A stretch of DNA of 29,990 nt, from positions 1 to 29,990 of the forward strand of contig CAJUAS010000025.1 of the NCBI GenBank assembly GCA_910584395.1. Reading direction: 5' to 3'. The translations under genes and the position numbers were made by a program. The stretch is from an uncultured Oscillospiraceae bacterium (lineage in GTDB: Bacteria; Bacillota; Clostridia; Oscillospirales; Oscillospiraceae). The notes beneath the pieces are model-generated. The model was given only the letters and a program-made list of their open reading frames with translations. It was not told where the DNA came from and searched no databases. This document shows positions 1 to 7,130 of this stretch, in pieces (the first letter of the stretch is position 1; each line of letters begins with the position of its first letter).

Positions 1-106
1 GCTTGGCGGCGTCCTTGTAGTCGATGTGCTCCACCTTGTCCACGCAGAAGGTGCATACCTTGCGGCGCTTCCGCCCGCGGGGGCGCTGTTCACGTTCCAT
101 AGGCAT
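1..106 (-). CDS. rpsR: 30S ribosomal protein S18, N-terminal part (cut by window edge)
   Basis: Reading leftwards from an ATG at 106-104, the frame gives a basic start (MPMEREQRPRGRKRRK) followed by VCTFCVDKVEHIDYKD. This is the characteristic S18 beginning with its CxxC pair and HIDYKD segment. S18 sits on the platform of the 30S subunit next to S6. Only about 35 codons are present; the rest lies left of base 1. A good SD (AAGGAG, complement of 113-118) precedes the ATG. An in-frame second ATG at 100-98 is possible but further from the SD. The gene is third in an rpsF-ssb-rpsR operon, the standard bacterial order, with about 26 bases separating it from ssb. Identification is confident; full length cannot be checked. 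Confidence 0.95.
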   Translation of the reverse strand, partial: MPMEREQRPRGRKRRKVCTFCVDKVEHIDYKDAAK

Positions 107-132
107 AGGAAAAACTCCTTTCAGTTATTGTC

Positions 133-597
133 TTAGAAGGGCAGCTCGCCGTCGTCGTCGTCCAGCTCGGTGAACTGGTCTCCGGCGGGGACGGGAGCAT
201 CGTAGGGCGAGGGCTGGGAAGGGGAAGAGCCGGCGGGGGAATACCCGCCGTAGCTGCTGCCGCCGTCGCCGTCACGCTTGGAGTCGCCAAAATAGATGTT
301 TTCGGCGACCACCTCGGTGGCGGAGCGCTTGTTGCCGTCGCGGTCGGTGTAGGGACGGATCTGAAGCCGGCCCTCCACCACGGCCATGCGGCCCTTGGTA
401 AAGTAGCGGGCCACAAATTCTGCGGTGGCGCGCCAAGCGACGATGGTGACGAAGTCCGCTTCCTTCTCGCCGGTCTGCTTGTTTTTGAAATCCCGGTCTA
501 CAGCGATGCGGAAGGTCGTGACCGGCACGCCGCTGGGGGTCTGCTTGGCCTCGGGATCGGCGACCAAACGGCCCATGAGGAAGATCTTGTTGAGCAT
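133..597 (-). CDS. ssb: Single-stranded DNA-binding protein
   Basis: 154 residues. It binds ssDNA as a tetramer and recruits replication and repair enzymes through its C-terminal tip. Residues about 1-108 form the OB-fold with the usual landmarks: an N-terminal MLNKIFLMGRL strand, DFVTIVAWRATAEFVARYFTKG and VVEGRLQ. A Gly/Ser/Pro-rich linker follows (about 110-140), and the protein ends in an acidic tip DDDDGELPF, the canonical partner-binding tail. The start is set by an AAGGAGG site seven bases upstream; that SD overlaps the rpsF stop region, and the gap to rpsF is only 11 bases, so the two are probably translated from one message. Length and architecture are normal for the family. Confidence 0.97.
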   Translation of the reverse strand: MLNKIFLMGRLVADPEAKQTPSGVPVTTFRIAVDRDFKNKQTGEKEADFVTIVAWRATAEFVARYFTKGRMAVVEGRLQIRPYTDRDGNKRSATEVVAENIYFGDSKRDGDGGSSYGGYSPAGSSPSQPSPYDAPVPAGDQFTELDDDDGELPF

Positions 598-608
598 GGG
601 TATCCTCC

Positions 609-905
609 TTACTCCTCCACGTCGACGATGATAGACCGCATCACGCCGTCGGTGATCCGCAGAACACGGTCCAGCTCGGCGGGCAGGTCGGGGGTGGAAG
701 TGAAGGTCATGAGAACGTAGTAGCCCTCATTCAGGTCGTTGATGGGATAAGCCAGATGACGCTTGCCCCACTCGTTGACCTCGTTCAGAGTACCCTTGCT
801 CTCGATCAGGGTCTTGAACTTCTCCACCAGCTTGGCGGTGGCTTCCTCGTTCAGGTTGGGATCGAGGATGAACACCACCTCATAGTTTCCGCTCAATTTT
901 GCCAT
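609..905 (-). CDS. rpsF: 30S ribosomal protein S6
   Basis: 98 residues, typical for S6. The protein begins MAKLSGNYEVVFILDPNL and contains NEWGKRHLAYPINDLNEGYYVLM, the most conserved S6 stretch, then ends in an acidic tail (VDVEE). S6 pairs with S18 on the small subunit, and the S18 gene is in the same operon. The SD AAGGAGGTG lies just upstream of the ATG. It is the first gene of an rpsF-ssb-rpsR unit with its own near-consensus promoter at 992-1019 and a roughly 80-base structured leader. In other bacteria the S6:S18 complex can bind its own leader to repress translation; a similar arrangement is plausible here but not shown. Confidence 0.97.
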   Translation of the reverse strand: MAKLSGNYEVVFILDPNLNEEATAKLVEKFKTLIESKGTLNEVNEWGKRHLAYPINDLNEGYYVLMTFTSTPDLPAELDRVLRITDGVMRSIIVDVEE

Positions 906-991
906 TTTTGTGCACCTCCTTATGGTCTAATGGCCTCCGGACTTGCCGGAAGCAAGGAATAGGGCTTGCCTTTACACAGGCAAGCCCTATT
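906..991 (-). promoter_or_regulatory. Structured 5' leader of rpsF, possible S6:S18 autoregulatory site
   Basis: The leader starts with an 11-12 bp hairpin: the stem AGGGCTTGCC...GGCAAGCCCT is formed by bases about 959-970 and 979-990. It is followed by overlapping inverted repeats around 923-945 in which a TCCGG block and a CTTGC/GCAAG block compete for pairing. No T-run follows the first hairpin in the direction of transcription, so it is not a terminator. Known S6:S18 leader elements in rpsF operons contain a CCG-bearing loop or bulge; CCG occurs here in the second structure, but I cannot confirm the consensus by eye. Confidence 0.4.
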
Positions 992-1019
992 ATTATACCG
1001 AATTTTTGCCAGTTGTCAA
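992..1019 (-). promoter_or_regulatory. Sigma-A promoter of rpsF-ssb-rpsR
   Basis: On the minus strand TTGACA (complement of 1014-1019), a 16-base spacer and TATAAT (complement of 992-997). Both hexamers match the consensus perfectly. The -35 box overlaps the coaX stop codon (1016-1018), so the ribosomal operon is initiated exactly where the pantothenate operon ends. Confidence 0.85.
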
Positions 1020-1801
1020 GCGTTTATCAGATTCTTGTTCTTTTCATAGATGATACGAAGGCCGTCCAGCATCAGATTGTCGTCCACGGAGATGGCGCGG
1101 CGGCACTGGGGGATGATGACCCCCGCCAGCCCGCCTGTGGCGACCACTGAAGCGACAGGCTTGCCCAGCTCCGCCTCCACCCGGTCGATGAGGCCGTCCA
1201 CCAAAGCGGCGTGGCCGTAGATCGCCCCTGACTGCATGGCGGCGATGGTGTTTGAGCCGATGACCTTGGGGGGAAGATCCAGATCGATATGAGGGAGCTG
1301 GCTGGTGCGGTTGGAGAGGGCGTCCACGCTGAGCCGCGGCCCGGCCATGATCGCCCCGCCCAAAAACCGCCCATCGCCGTCGACGACCGACATGGTGTTG
1401 GCAGTGCCCAGATCAAAGATGATGAGAGGCTTTTGATACTTGGCCGTAGCCGCCACCGCGCCCACCACCAAGTCCGCGCCCAGCTGGCCGGGATCGTCGA
1501 TCTTGATGTTGACCCCGGTCTTGATGCCCGCGCCGACCACGATGGGCGGCTTATGGATGACCAGCTCCACCGCCGTGCGCAACACTTCGGTCAGCTCGCT
1601 GACTACGCTGGCGATGATCGCCCCGTCCAGACCGTGGCGGTCGATGGAATGAAGGTCAAAGAGGTTGCGGAAGATGAGGGCATATTCGTCGGTGGTCTTG
1701 CCCCGGTCGGTGGACACCCGGGCGGTGAAGCGGAGAGAGCCGTCGTCCTCCAAACAGCCCAGAACGATGTTGGTGTTGCCCGCGTCGATGGCGAGGATCA
1801 T
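1016..1801 (-). CDS. coaX: Type III pantothenate kinase
   Basis: 261 residues. It phosphorylates pantothenate, the first step of coenzyme A synthesis, in the cytoplasm. The ASKHA-fold landmarks are visible: MILAIDAGNTNI at the N-terminus (phosphate-binding loop with Asp6), GADLVVGAVAA near residue 105 with the catalytic-region Asp, DLGTANTM around 130, GGAIMAGPRLSVDALSNRT around 150, and IYGHAALVDGLIDRV. Type III enzymes are not feedback-inhibited by CoA, unlike CoaA. The ATG follows AAGGAGG with eight bases of spacing. The upstream neighbour, 21 bases away, is an ECF-transporter substrate subunit, which suggests an import-plus-trapping unit for pantothenate. Length is normal. Confidence 0.95.
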   Translation of the reverse strand: MILAIDAGNTNIVLGCLEDDGSLRFTARVSTDRGKTTDEYALIFRNLFDLHSIDRHGLDGAIIASVVSELTEVLRTAVELVIHKPPIVVGAGIKTGVNIKIDDPGQLGADLVVGAVAATAKYQKPLIIFDLGTANTMSVVDGDGRFLGGAIMAGPRLSVDALSNRTSQLPHIDLDLPPKVIGSNTIAAMQSGAIYGHAALVDGLIDRVEAELGKPVASVVATGGLAGVIIPQCRRAISVDDNLMLDGLRIIYEKNKNLINA

Positions 1802-1822
1802 GGGAAAGCCCTCCTTGTTGGA

Positions 1823-2434
1823 TTATTTCTGCCGGGCCTCAATAATGCGGACGATGACAGGAGCCAGCACCAGATTGACGGCTACCTCCAAAAGATAGTT
1901 GACGCCAGCCAGACCGAGAATGGCGTAGAATACCGGGTTGGCGGCGTGGCCCGTCTGGGCGGCCCAGCCGTTGGTCCAGACCATCAGGGTATCTTTGAAA
2001 AAGAGGAACATCCCCGCCACAAAAATGGCGGTGTTGGCGGTGGGAGCGCAGATGCCGGCCACTATGGCTGCGGCGGTTTTGTTTTTGCCGCTCAGCGCGC
2101 GGTAGACCAAAGCGGCTACCGCTCCCGCGGCAATGCCCTTGACCAGACAGACAACGGCGCAGAGAAGGGGATCAGTGTTCCAGAGCATCGCGCCGCCGGC
2201 ATCCAGACCGATGATGCAGAAAAGCAGCACCACAACGCCCATGACGCCCCCTAAATAAGCGCCCGCGCTGACCCCGTAGATCGCCGCGCCCACTACGATG
2301 GGAACTAACGTTAGGGTAATAGACACGGGAAGGGGGGTGAAACGGGAGAGAAGGGCGGCCACCAGCTGCAAAACGAGGATCAAAGCGGTAAAGATGGCCA
2401 GAGTGGTGAGTCTGCGGGTGTCTGTGCGTTTCAT
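1823..2434 (-). CDS. ECF transporter S component, probably pantothenate-specific
   Basis: 203 residues, almost entirely hydrophobic, with about six membrane segments. The first follows a short basic N-terminus (MKRTDTRRL). The pattern PLPVSITLTLVPIVVGA near residue 35 and the APTANTAIFVAGMF segment near 140 resemble the ECF S-component family (PF12822-like) that includes PanT. Such subunits bind a vitamin and dock to a shared energising module encoded elsewhere. Pantothenate specificity is inferred from the adjacent coaX, not from binding residues. A TTG six bases upstream in the same frame is only three bases from AGGAGG, so the ATG with nine-base spacing is chosen. The gene is first in a two-gene operon. 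Confidence 0.82.
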   Translation of the reverse strand: MKRTDTRRLTTLAIFTALILVLQLVAALLSRFTPLPVSITLTLVPIVVGAAIYGVSAGAYLGGVMGVVVLLFCIIGLDAGGAMLWNTDPLLCAVVCLVKGIAAGAVAALVYRALSGKNKTAAAIVAGICAPTANTAIFVAGMFLFFKDTLMVWTNGWAAQTGHAANPVFYAILGLAGVNYLLEVAVNLVLAPVIVRIIEARQK

Positions 2435-2504
2435 ATTCAATTACCTCCTGCTGCTGTCCACGGTGGGTACAGCGCAAATGTACTCTCTCACGAGAGCCGC
2501 CCAT

Positions 2505-2533
2505 ATTATAAGCGCAGTTGGAAGGAAATGCAA
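2505..2533 (-). promoter_or_regulatory. Promoter of the ECF-S/coaX operon
   Basis: Minus strand TTGCAT (complement of 2528-2533), 17-base spacer, TATAAT (complement of 2505-2510). The -10 is perfect and the -35 is weaker. A small inverted repeat, CTCTC/GAGAG (about 2484-2496), lies in the resulting 5' UTR. Confidence 0.6.
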
Positions 2534-2579
2534 GTCCCTTTTCCCGCCGGTTTCCGCCCATTTCCGTCAGGGTGCGCCC

Positions 2580-2608
2580 TTGTCAAACGGCGCGGAACGC
2601 GGTATAAT
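2580..2608 (+). promoter_or_regulatory. Promoter of the murD gene cluster
   Basis: TTGTCA at 2580-2585, 17-base spacer, TATAAT at 2603-2608, 38 bases ahead of the murD ATG. It is divergent from the coaX-operon promoter, with about 46 bases between the two cores. Confidence 0.75.
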
Positions 2609-2646
2609 ACATTAGTTATGGTTTTGTTTGGAAAAGAGGGAAGACG

Positions 2647-4032
2647 ATGTCAGATATTTTAACACCATATTGCGAGACGTTGAAGGGAAAAACCGTGGCC
2701 GTTCTGGGCGCGGGGGTGAGCAACAAGCCCCTGATCGACCTTCTGCTGGCCCATGGCGTTCCCGTGACCGTGCGCGACCGAAGCGGGGCGGAAAAATTCC
2801 CTCCGGAGCTTCTGACCGCGTGGACGGCGGGAGGCGCTGCGCTGCGGCTGGGCGAGGACTATCTGGAGGAGCTGACCGAGGAGATCATTTTCCGTTCCCC
2901 CGGCATCATGCCCCACACCCCCCAGCTGGCCCGGGCGGCGGAAAGGGGCAGCGTGCTGACCTCGGAGATGGAGGCGTTCATGGCCCTGTGCCCCTGCCCC
3001 ATCACCGCTGTGACGGGAAGCGACGGCAAGACCACCACCACCACCATCATTGCGGGGCTGCTGAAGGCGGCGGGGCACAAGACATGGCTGGGGGGCAACA
3101 TCGGAACGCCTCTGCTGGACAAGGTGGAGGAGATGACCCCTCAAGACCGGGTGGTGCTGGAGCTTTCCTCCTTCCAGCTCATGACCATGCCCCGAAGCGC
3201 CCAGACTGCCGTGGTCACCAATGTCGCCCCGAACCACTTGGATAAACACACCGACATGGACGAGTATGTGGCGGCGAAGGCAAACGTGTTCGCCCATCAA
3301 TCTGCCGGGGACAAGGTGATCCTCAACTATGACAACGCCATTACCTGCGGGTTTGCCCAAAAGGCTGTGGGCGAGGTGGTGTTTTTCAGCCGCCGGGAGG
3401 TTTTGGAGGACGGCGTGTGTGTCAAGGACGGGGCGATTTGGCGAAAAGGTGTAAAGGTGCTTGACCTGTCAGAAATCACCATCCCCGGCGTCCACAATGT
3501 GGAGAACTTTATGGCGGCTATTGCTGCGGTGGAGGGACTGGCGGACGACGAGACCATTCGCTGTTTTGCCAAGGAATTCGGCGGTGTGGAGCACCGCATC
3601 GAGCTGGTGCGGGAGCTTGGAAAAGTCCGCTATTACAACGATTCCATTGCTTCCAGCCCCTCGCGCACCATCGCGGGGCTTCGCTCCTTTGACCAGAAGG
3701 TCATCCTGATCGCCGGGGGCTATGACAAGCACATTCCCTTCGATGTGCTCGGCCCGGAGGTGGTCAGCCGTGTGAAGCGGTTATACTTGACAGGGGATAC
3801 CGCCCAAAAGATCCGCGCGGCGGTGGAACAGGCGGCGGGGTTTGATCCGGCTGCCTTGCCCATCGTGGAAACGGGAGACTTGAAGGAGGCGGTGGAGGCG
3901 GCCTATCAGGCGGCAAAGCCGGGGGATGTGGTGCTGATGTCCCCGGCCTGCGCTTCTTTCGATCGGTACAAGAACTTTATGGAGCGGGGCGAGGCGTTCA
4001 AGGCCATGGTCGCCGCCCTTCCGGAAAGGTGA
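2647..4032 (+). CDS. murD: UDP-N-acetylmuramoyl-L-alanine--D-glutamate ligase
   Basis: 461 residues, normal for MurD. It adds D-glutamate to UDP-MurNAc-L-Ala in the cytoplasm using ATP. N-terminal Rossmann-like UDP-binding domain (VAVLGAGVSNKPL). Central ATPase domain with the Mur P-loop GSDGKTTTT (Lys128), SSFQL, NVAPNHLDKH, and the lysine of EYVAAKANVF (Lys211), which matches the carbamylated lysine of the family. C-terminal domain with YYNDSIASSPSRT, GGYDKHIPF and SPACASFDRYKNFMERG. The family motif is usually DSKAT; here it is DSIAS with Ile334 where E. coli has Lys319. I recall the Ile form from other Clostridia, so it may be a lineage trait. First gene after the promoter at 2580; seven bases separate it from the next gene. 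Confidence 0.95.
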   Translation: MSDILTPYCETLKGKTVAVLGAGVSNKPLIDLLLAHGVPVTVRDRSGAEKFPPELLTAWTAGGAALRLGEDYLEELTEEIIFRSPGIMPHTPQLARAAERGSVLTSEMEAFMALCPCPITAVTGSDGKTTTTTIIAGLLKAAGHKTWLGGNIGTPLLDKVEEMTPQDRVVLELSSFQLMTMPRSAQTAVVTNVAPNHLDKHTDMDEYVAAKANVFAHQSAGDKVILNYDNAITCGFAQKAVGEVVFFSRREVLEDGVCVKDGAIWRKGVKVLDLSEITIPGVHNVENFMAAIAAVEGLADDETIRCFAKEFGGVEHRIELVRELGKVRYYNDSIASSPSRTIAGLRSFDQKVILIAGGYDKHIPFDVLGPEVVSRVKRLYLTGDTAQKIRAAVEQAAGFDPAALPIVETGDLKEAVEAAYQAAKPGDVVLMSPACASFDRYKNFMERGEAFKAMVAALPER

Positions 4033-4039
4033 AACAGAA

Positions 4040-5074
4040 ATGGAGATACGAACGACACTAACGGCACTGGTGGGGGAGAAGAGCCCGTCCGGGTTTGAAC
4101 ATCCGGCGGCAAAGACCGCCCAGACCCTCCTTGCCCCCTATGTGGACGAGACATATTTTGACCGTCTGGGCAGTTTGGTGGGGGTGAAACGGTGCGGAAA
4201 GCCCAACGCCCCAAAGGTTTTGCTGGACGCCCATCTGGACGAGATCGGCCTGATGGTCACCGGCATTGCGGAGGGCTTTCTCCGCTTCACCGAGATCGGC
4301 GGGGTAGACCCCAGAATGCTCCCCGACCGGGAGGTGACGGTGCTGTGTGATGAGCCTCTTTTCGGGGTGATCGCCTGCCTGCCTCCCCATGTGCAGACCG
4401 CCAAGGATCACGACAAGGCCGTAGCCACGGAGGATCTCTATATCGACGTGGGCCTCTCCCAAGAGGAGGCGGAGCGGCGTATTCCCATCGGAACGCCCAT
4501 CACCTACCGCTGCGGGTGCTTCCCCTTGGGGGAAAACCGGGTCTGCGGCAAGAGCATGGACGACCGGGCGTGCTTTACGGCCCTTTTGCGCTGCGCCGAG
4601 CTGCTCAAGGACGAGGCCTTGGACTGCGACCTCTATATTCTGGGCAGCACCCGGGAGGAGGTCAACGGCGCGGGGGCGGCGTGCGCCGCCTTTGCCATTG
4701 CTCCCGACGCCTGCGTGGCGGTGGACGTGACCCACGGGGACAGCCCCGACGCGCCCAAGGAAAAGACCTTCCCACTGGGAGGCGGGCCGGTGATCGGGAT
4801 CGGCCCGAACTGCACCCGCTCCTTGGTGCGCCGCCTGCAAAGGGCCGCGGAGGAGCTGGACATGAAGCTCCAGCCGGAGGTGATGACCGGGCACACGGGA
4901 ACCAACGCATGGGGCGTGCAGATCGCCCGGGAGGGGATCGCCACGGCGGTGCTGTCTGTTCCCCTTCGGTATATGCACACCCCGGTGGAGGTGCTGGAGC
5001 TGGAGGATCTGGAAAAGACGGCCCGGCTCTTGGCGGCCTTTGTCCGGGGCTTCGGAAAGGAGGGGCTGGCATGA
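4040..5074 (+). CDS. M42 family metallo-aminopeptidase, copy 1
   Basis: 344 residues. M42 (glutamyl aminopeptidase/TET type) enzymes remove N-terminal residues from short peptides in the cytoplasm, usually as dodecamers with two metals. The expected ligands are present: His65 in DAHLDEIG, Asp174 in MDDR, the EE pair Glu206-Glu207 in REEVNG, Asp229 in AVDVTHGD, and His313 in LRYMHTP. It reads as catalytically intact. The second-acid region is REEV rather than QEEVG as in the next two copies, so it is the most divergent of the three. Weak SD (AAAGGTG) just after the murD stop. Its stop overlaps the start of copy 2 (ATGA). Confidence 0.9.
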   Translation: MEIRTTLTALVGEKSPSGFEHPAAKTAQTLLAPYVDETYFDRLGSLVGVKRCGKPNAPKVLLDAHLDEIGLMVTGIAEGFLRFTEIGGVDPRMLPDREVTVLCDEPLFGVIACLPPHVQTAKDHDKAVATEDLYIDVGLSQEEAERRIPIGTPITYRCGCFPLGENRVCGKSMDDRACFTALLRCAELLKDEALDCDLYILGSTREEVNGAGAACAAFAIAPDACVAVDVTHGDSPDAPKEKTFPLGGGPVIGIGPNCTRSLVRRLQRAAEELDMKLQPEVMTGHTGTNAWGVQIAREGIATAVLSVPLRYMHTPVEVLELEDLEKTARLLAAFVRGFGKEGLA

Positions 5075-6108
5075 TCGAGCTTTTGAAGGAACTGTGTCTG
5101 CTGGACGGCGTGTCCGGCAATGAGGACGCGGTGCGGGAGGATATCGCGGCGCGGGCCAAGCCCTACGCCGATGAGATCCGCACCGATGCCATCGGCAACC
5201 TCATCGTGTTCAAAAAGGGGGCGGTGTCCGCCCCCAACGCCCTGATGCTGGCTGCCCACACCGACGAGGTGGGGGTGATGGTTAGGCGAATCACCGAGGA
5301 AGGCTACCTGAAATTTGACTTCGTGGGCGGCATCGACCGCCGGGTGGTCATCGGCAAGCCGGTGACGGTGGGGGAGAAGAAGATCCCCGGGGTCATCGGC
5401 CTGAAGGCCATCCACATGACCACCAAGGCCGAGCGGGAGAAGTCCCCTAAGGTGGACGAGCTGTATATCGACATCGGCGCGAAGGACAAGGTGGAGGCGG
5501 AGAAGGTCGTGTCCGTAGGCGACTACGGCGCATTCGTCTCCGACGCGGTGGAGTTTGGCGCGGGAATGTTCAAGGCCAAGGCCATTGACGACCGTCTGGG
5601 CTGCGCGGTGATGCTCAAGCTGCTGGAGGAGGAGCTGCCCATGGACGTGACCTTCGCCTTCACCGCTCAGGAGGAAGTGGGCACCCGTGGGGCGTTCGGC
5701 GCGGCCTTTTCCGTGCGGCCGGAGGTGGCGCTGATCTTGGAGACCACTACCGCGGCGGATATCCCGTCGGTGGACAAGGCCAAGCAGGTGTGCTACGCGG
5801 GCAAAGGCCCGGTGATCCTGCAGATCGACAGCTCTACCATCTATGACCGGGCGCTGTTCGAGGAGCTGCGGAGCGTGGCGGAGACAAACGCCATTCCATG
5901 GCAGACCAAGGAGCTGATCGCCGGGGGGAACGACGCCAAGGCCATCCAGCGCACCCGGGAGGGCGTGCGGGTGTGTGCCGTGTCCGCCGCGGCGCGGTAT
6001 CTCCACGCCCCCAGCACGGTGGTGAGCGTCGCAGACTGCGAAAATATCCTGCGGCTGGCCCGACACTTTATCCACAGCCGCGCAAAGGCTGTTGAAGGAG
6101 GAAATTGA
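5071..6108 (+). CDS. M42 family metallo-aminopeptidase, copy 2
   Basis: 345 residues from the ATG that overlaps the stop of copy 1 (ATGA). The frame stays open far upstream, but those codons lie inside copy 1 and the conserved protein begins at MIELLKELCLLDGVSGNEDAVRE. Metal and catalytic residues: His63 (AAHTDEVG), Asp173 (IDDRLG), Glu201-Glu202 (QEEVGTRGA), Glu224 (ILETT, where copies 1 and 3 have Asp), and His312 (RYLHAPS). It carries the ETTTAADIP signature common in classical M42 peptidases. Probably translationally coupled to copy 1. Substrate preference cannot be read from sequence. Confidence 0.93.
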   Translation: MIELLKELCLLDGVSGNEDAVREDIAARAKPYADEIRTDAIGNLIVFKKGAVSAPNALMLAAHTDEVGVMVRRITEEGYLKFDFVGGIDRRVVIGKPVTVGEKKIPGVIGLKAIHMTTKAEREKSPKVDELYIDIGAKDKVEAEKVVSVGDYGAFVSDAVEFGAGMFKAKAIDDRLGCAVMLKLLEEELPMDVTFAFTAQEEVGTRGAFGAAFSVRPEVALILETTTAADIPSVDKAKQVCYAGKGPVILQIDSSTIYDRALFEELRSVAETNAIPWQTKELIAGGNDAKAIQRTREGVRVCAVSAAARYLHAPSTVVSVADCENILRLARHFIHSRAKAVEGGN

Positions 6109-6109
6109 A

Positions 6110-7126
6110 ATGGAACTGGTGAAAACACTGGAGACGCTGTGCGCCGCCTTTGGCCCTTCGGGGCAGGAAAACGAAATCGCCAAGGTCATTGAGGAGCTGG
6201 CCAAGCCCTATGTTGACGAGATCACCCGCGATACCATGGGCAACCTCACCGCCCATAAAAAGGGCAGCGGCCCGAAGGTGATGTTTGCCGCCCATATGGA
6301 TTCCCTCGGCCTGATGGCCACCCACATCACCGACGAAGGATTTGTGCGTGTGGGCCGGCTGGGCGGGGTCTCTCCCCAGGATGTGCTTGGGACGCCGGTG
6401 CGGTTTCAAAACGGCGTGCGGGGCATGATCTATGAAAACGACGATCTGGGGGACGCCAAGCGGGAGATAGGCCATCTCTTTGTGGACATTGGCGCAAAAA
6501 ACGCCGAGGAAGCCCGCGGGCGGGTTCAGGTGGGGGACGTGGCGGTGTATGCCACCCCGACCTATGAGAGCGGCCGCGCCCTGATCAGCCCCTATCTGGA
6601 CAACCGGGTGAGCTGTCTTGCGCTGCTTCAGGCCATGGAGCTTCTCAAAGAGACGGACAACGACCTCTACTTTGTGTTCACCACGCAGGAGGAGGTGGGC
6701 CTGCGGGGCGCACAGACAGCGGCCTACGCCATTGACCCGGATTACGCCGTGGTGGCCGACGTGACTGTGGCCGACGACCTGCCGGGGAGCAAGCACACCT
6801 GCTCGTCCAAGTGCGGCGGCGGCGCGGCCATCAAGGTGATGGACGGCGATGTGATCTGCCACCCGGAAATGGTGGCGATGCTAAAGGAATTGGCGCAAGA
6901 GGGGAACATTCCTTATCAAATGGACGTAATCTCCGACGGCGGAACGGACGGCGGGGTCATTCACAAAAGCCGCGCCGGGGTATTCACCGGGGGCGTTTCC
7001 GTGCCCTGCCGCAACATCCACTGCCCACAGGAGGTGGTGTGGCTGGAGGATGTGGAGGCCACAGCGAAGCTGTTGGCGGCGTTTGCAGAGAAAAAGCTGC
7101 CCAGAGCAGAGGAATTGAGAGGATAA
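6110..7126 (+). CDS. M42 family metallo-aminopeptidase, copy 3
   Basis: 338 residues from the ATG at 6110. An in-frame TTG at 6092 exists, but an AAGGAGG at about 6095-6100 points to 6110. Ligands: His62 (AAHMDSLG), Asp164 (YLDNRVS), Glu194-Glu195 (QEEVGLRGA), Asp217 (VADVTVADD), and His304 (VPCRNIHCP). One base separates it from copy 2, so the three peptidases form a tight unit. Its N-terminus, ETLCAAFGPSGQENEIA, has the PSG loop typical of the family. Three adjacent paralogues in one operon suggest either different N-terminal residue preferences or a mixed oligomer; this is inference. Confidence 0.92.
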   Translation: MELVKTLETLCAAFGPSGQENEIAKVIEELAKPYVDEITRDTMGNLTAHKKGSGPKVMFAAHMDSLGLMATHITDEGFVRVGRLGGVSPQDVLGTPVRFQNGVRGMIYENDDLGDAKREIGHLFVDIGAKNAEEARGRVQVGDVAVYATPTYESGRALISPYLDNRVSCLALLQAMELLKETDNDLYFVFTTQEEVGLRGAQTAAYAIDPDYAVVADVTVADDLPGSKHTCSSKCGGGAAIKVMDGDVICHPEMVAMLKELAQEGNIPYQMDVISDGGTDGGVIHKSRAGVFTGGVSVPCRNIHCPQEVVWLEDVEATAKLLAAFAEKKLPRAEELRG

Positions 7127-7130
7127 CAAT

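Noticed and set aside
959..990. Hairpin after coaX as an intrinsic terminator
   Set aside because: It lies downstream of the rpsF promoter -10 and is not followed by a T-run on the minus strand, so it is better read as part of the rpsF leader.
1289..2254. Plus-strand open frame opposite coaX and the ECF gene
   Set aside because: It spans two real minus-strand genes and their gap, and its translation resembles no protein family.
4516..5070. Upstream extension of the second M42 peptidase frame
   Set aside because: The extension is Arg/Gly/Pro-rich and lies wholly inside the first M42 gene; conserved sequence starts at 5071 with an ATGA overlap.
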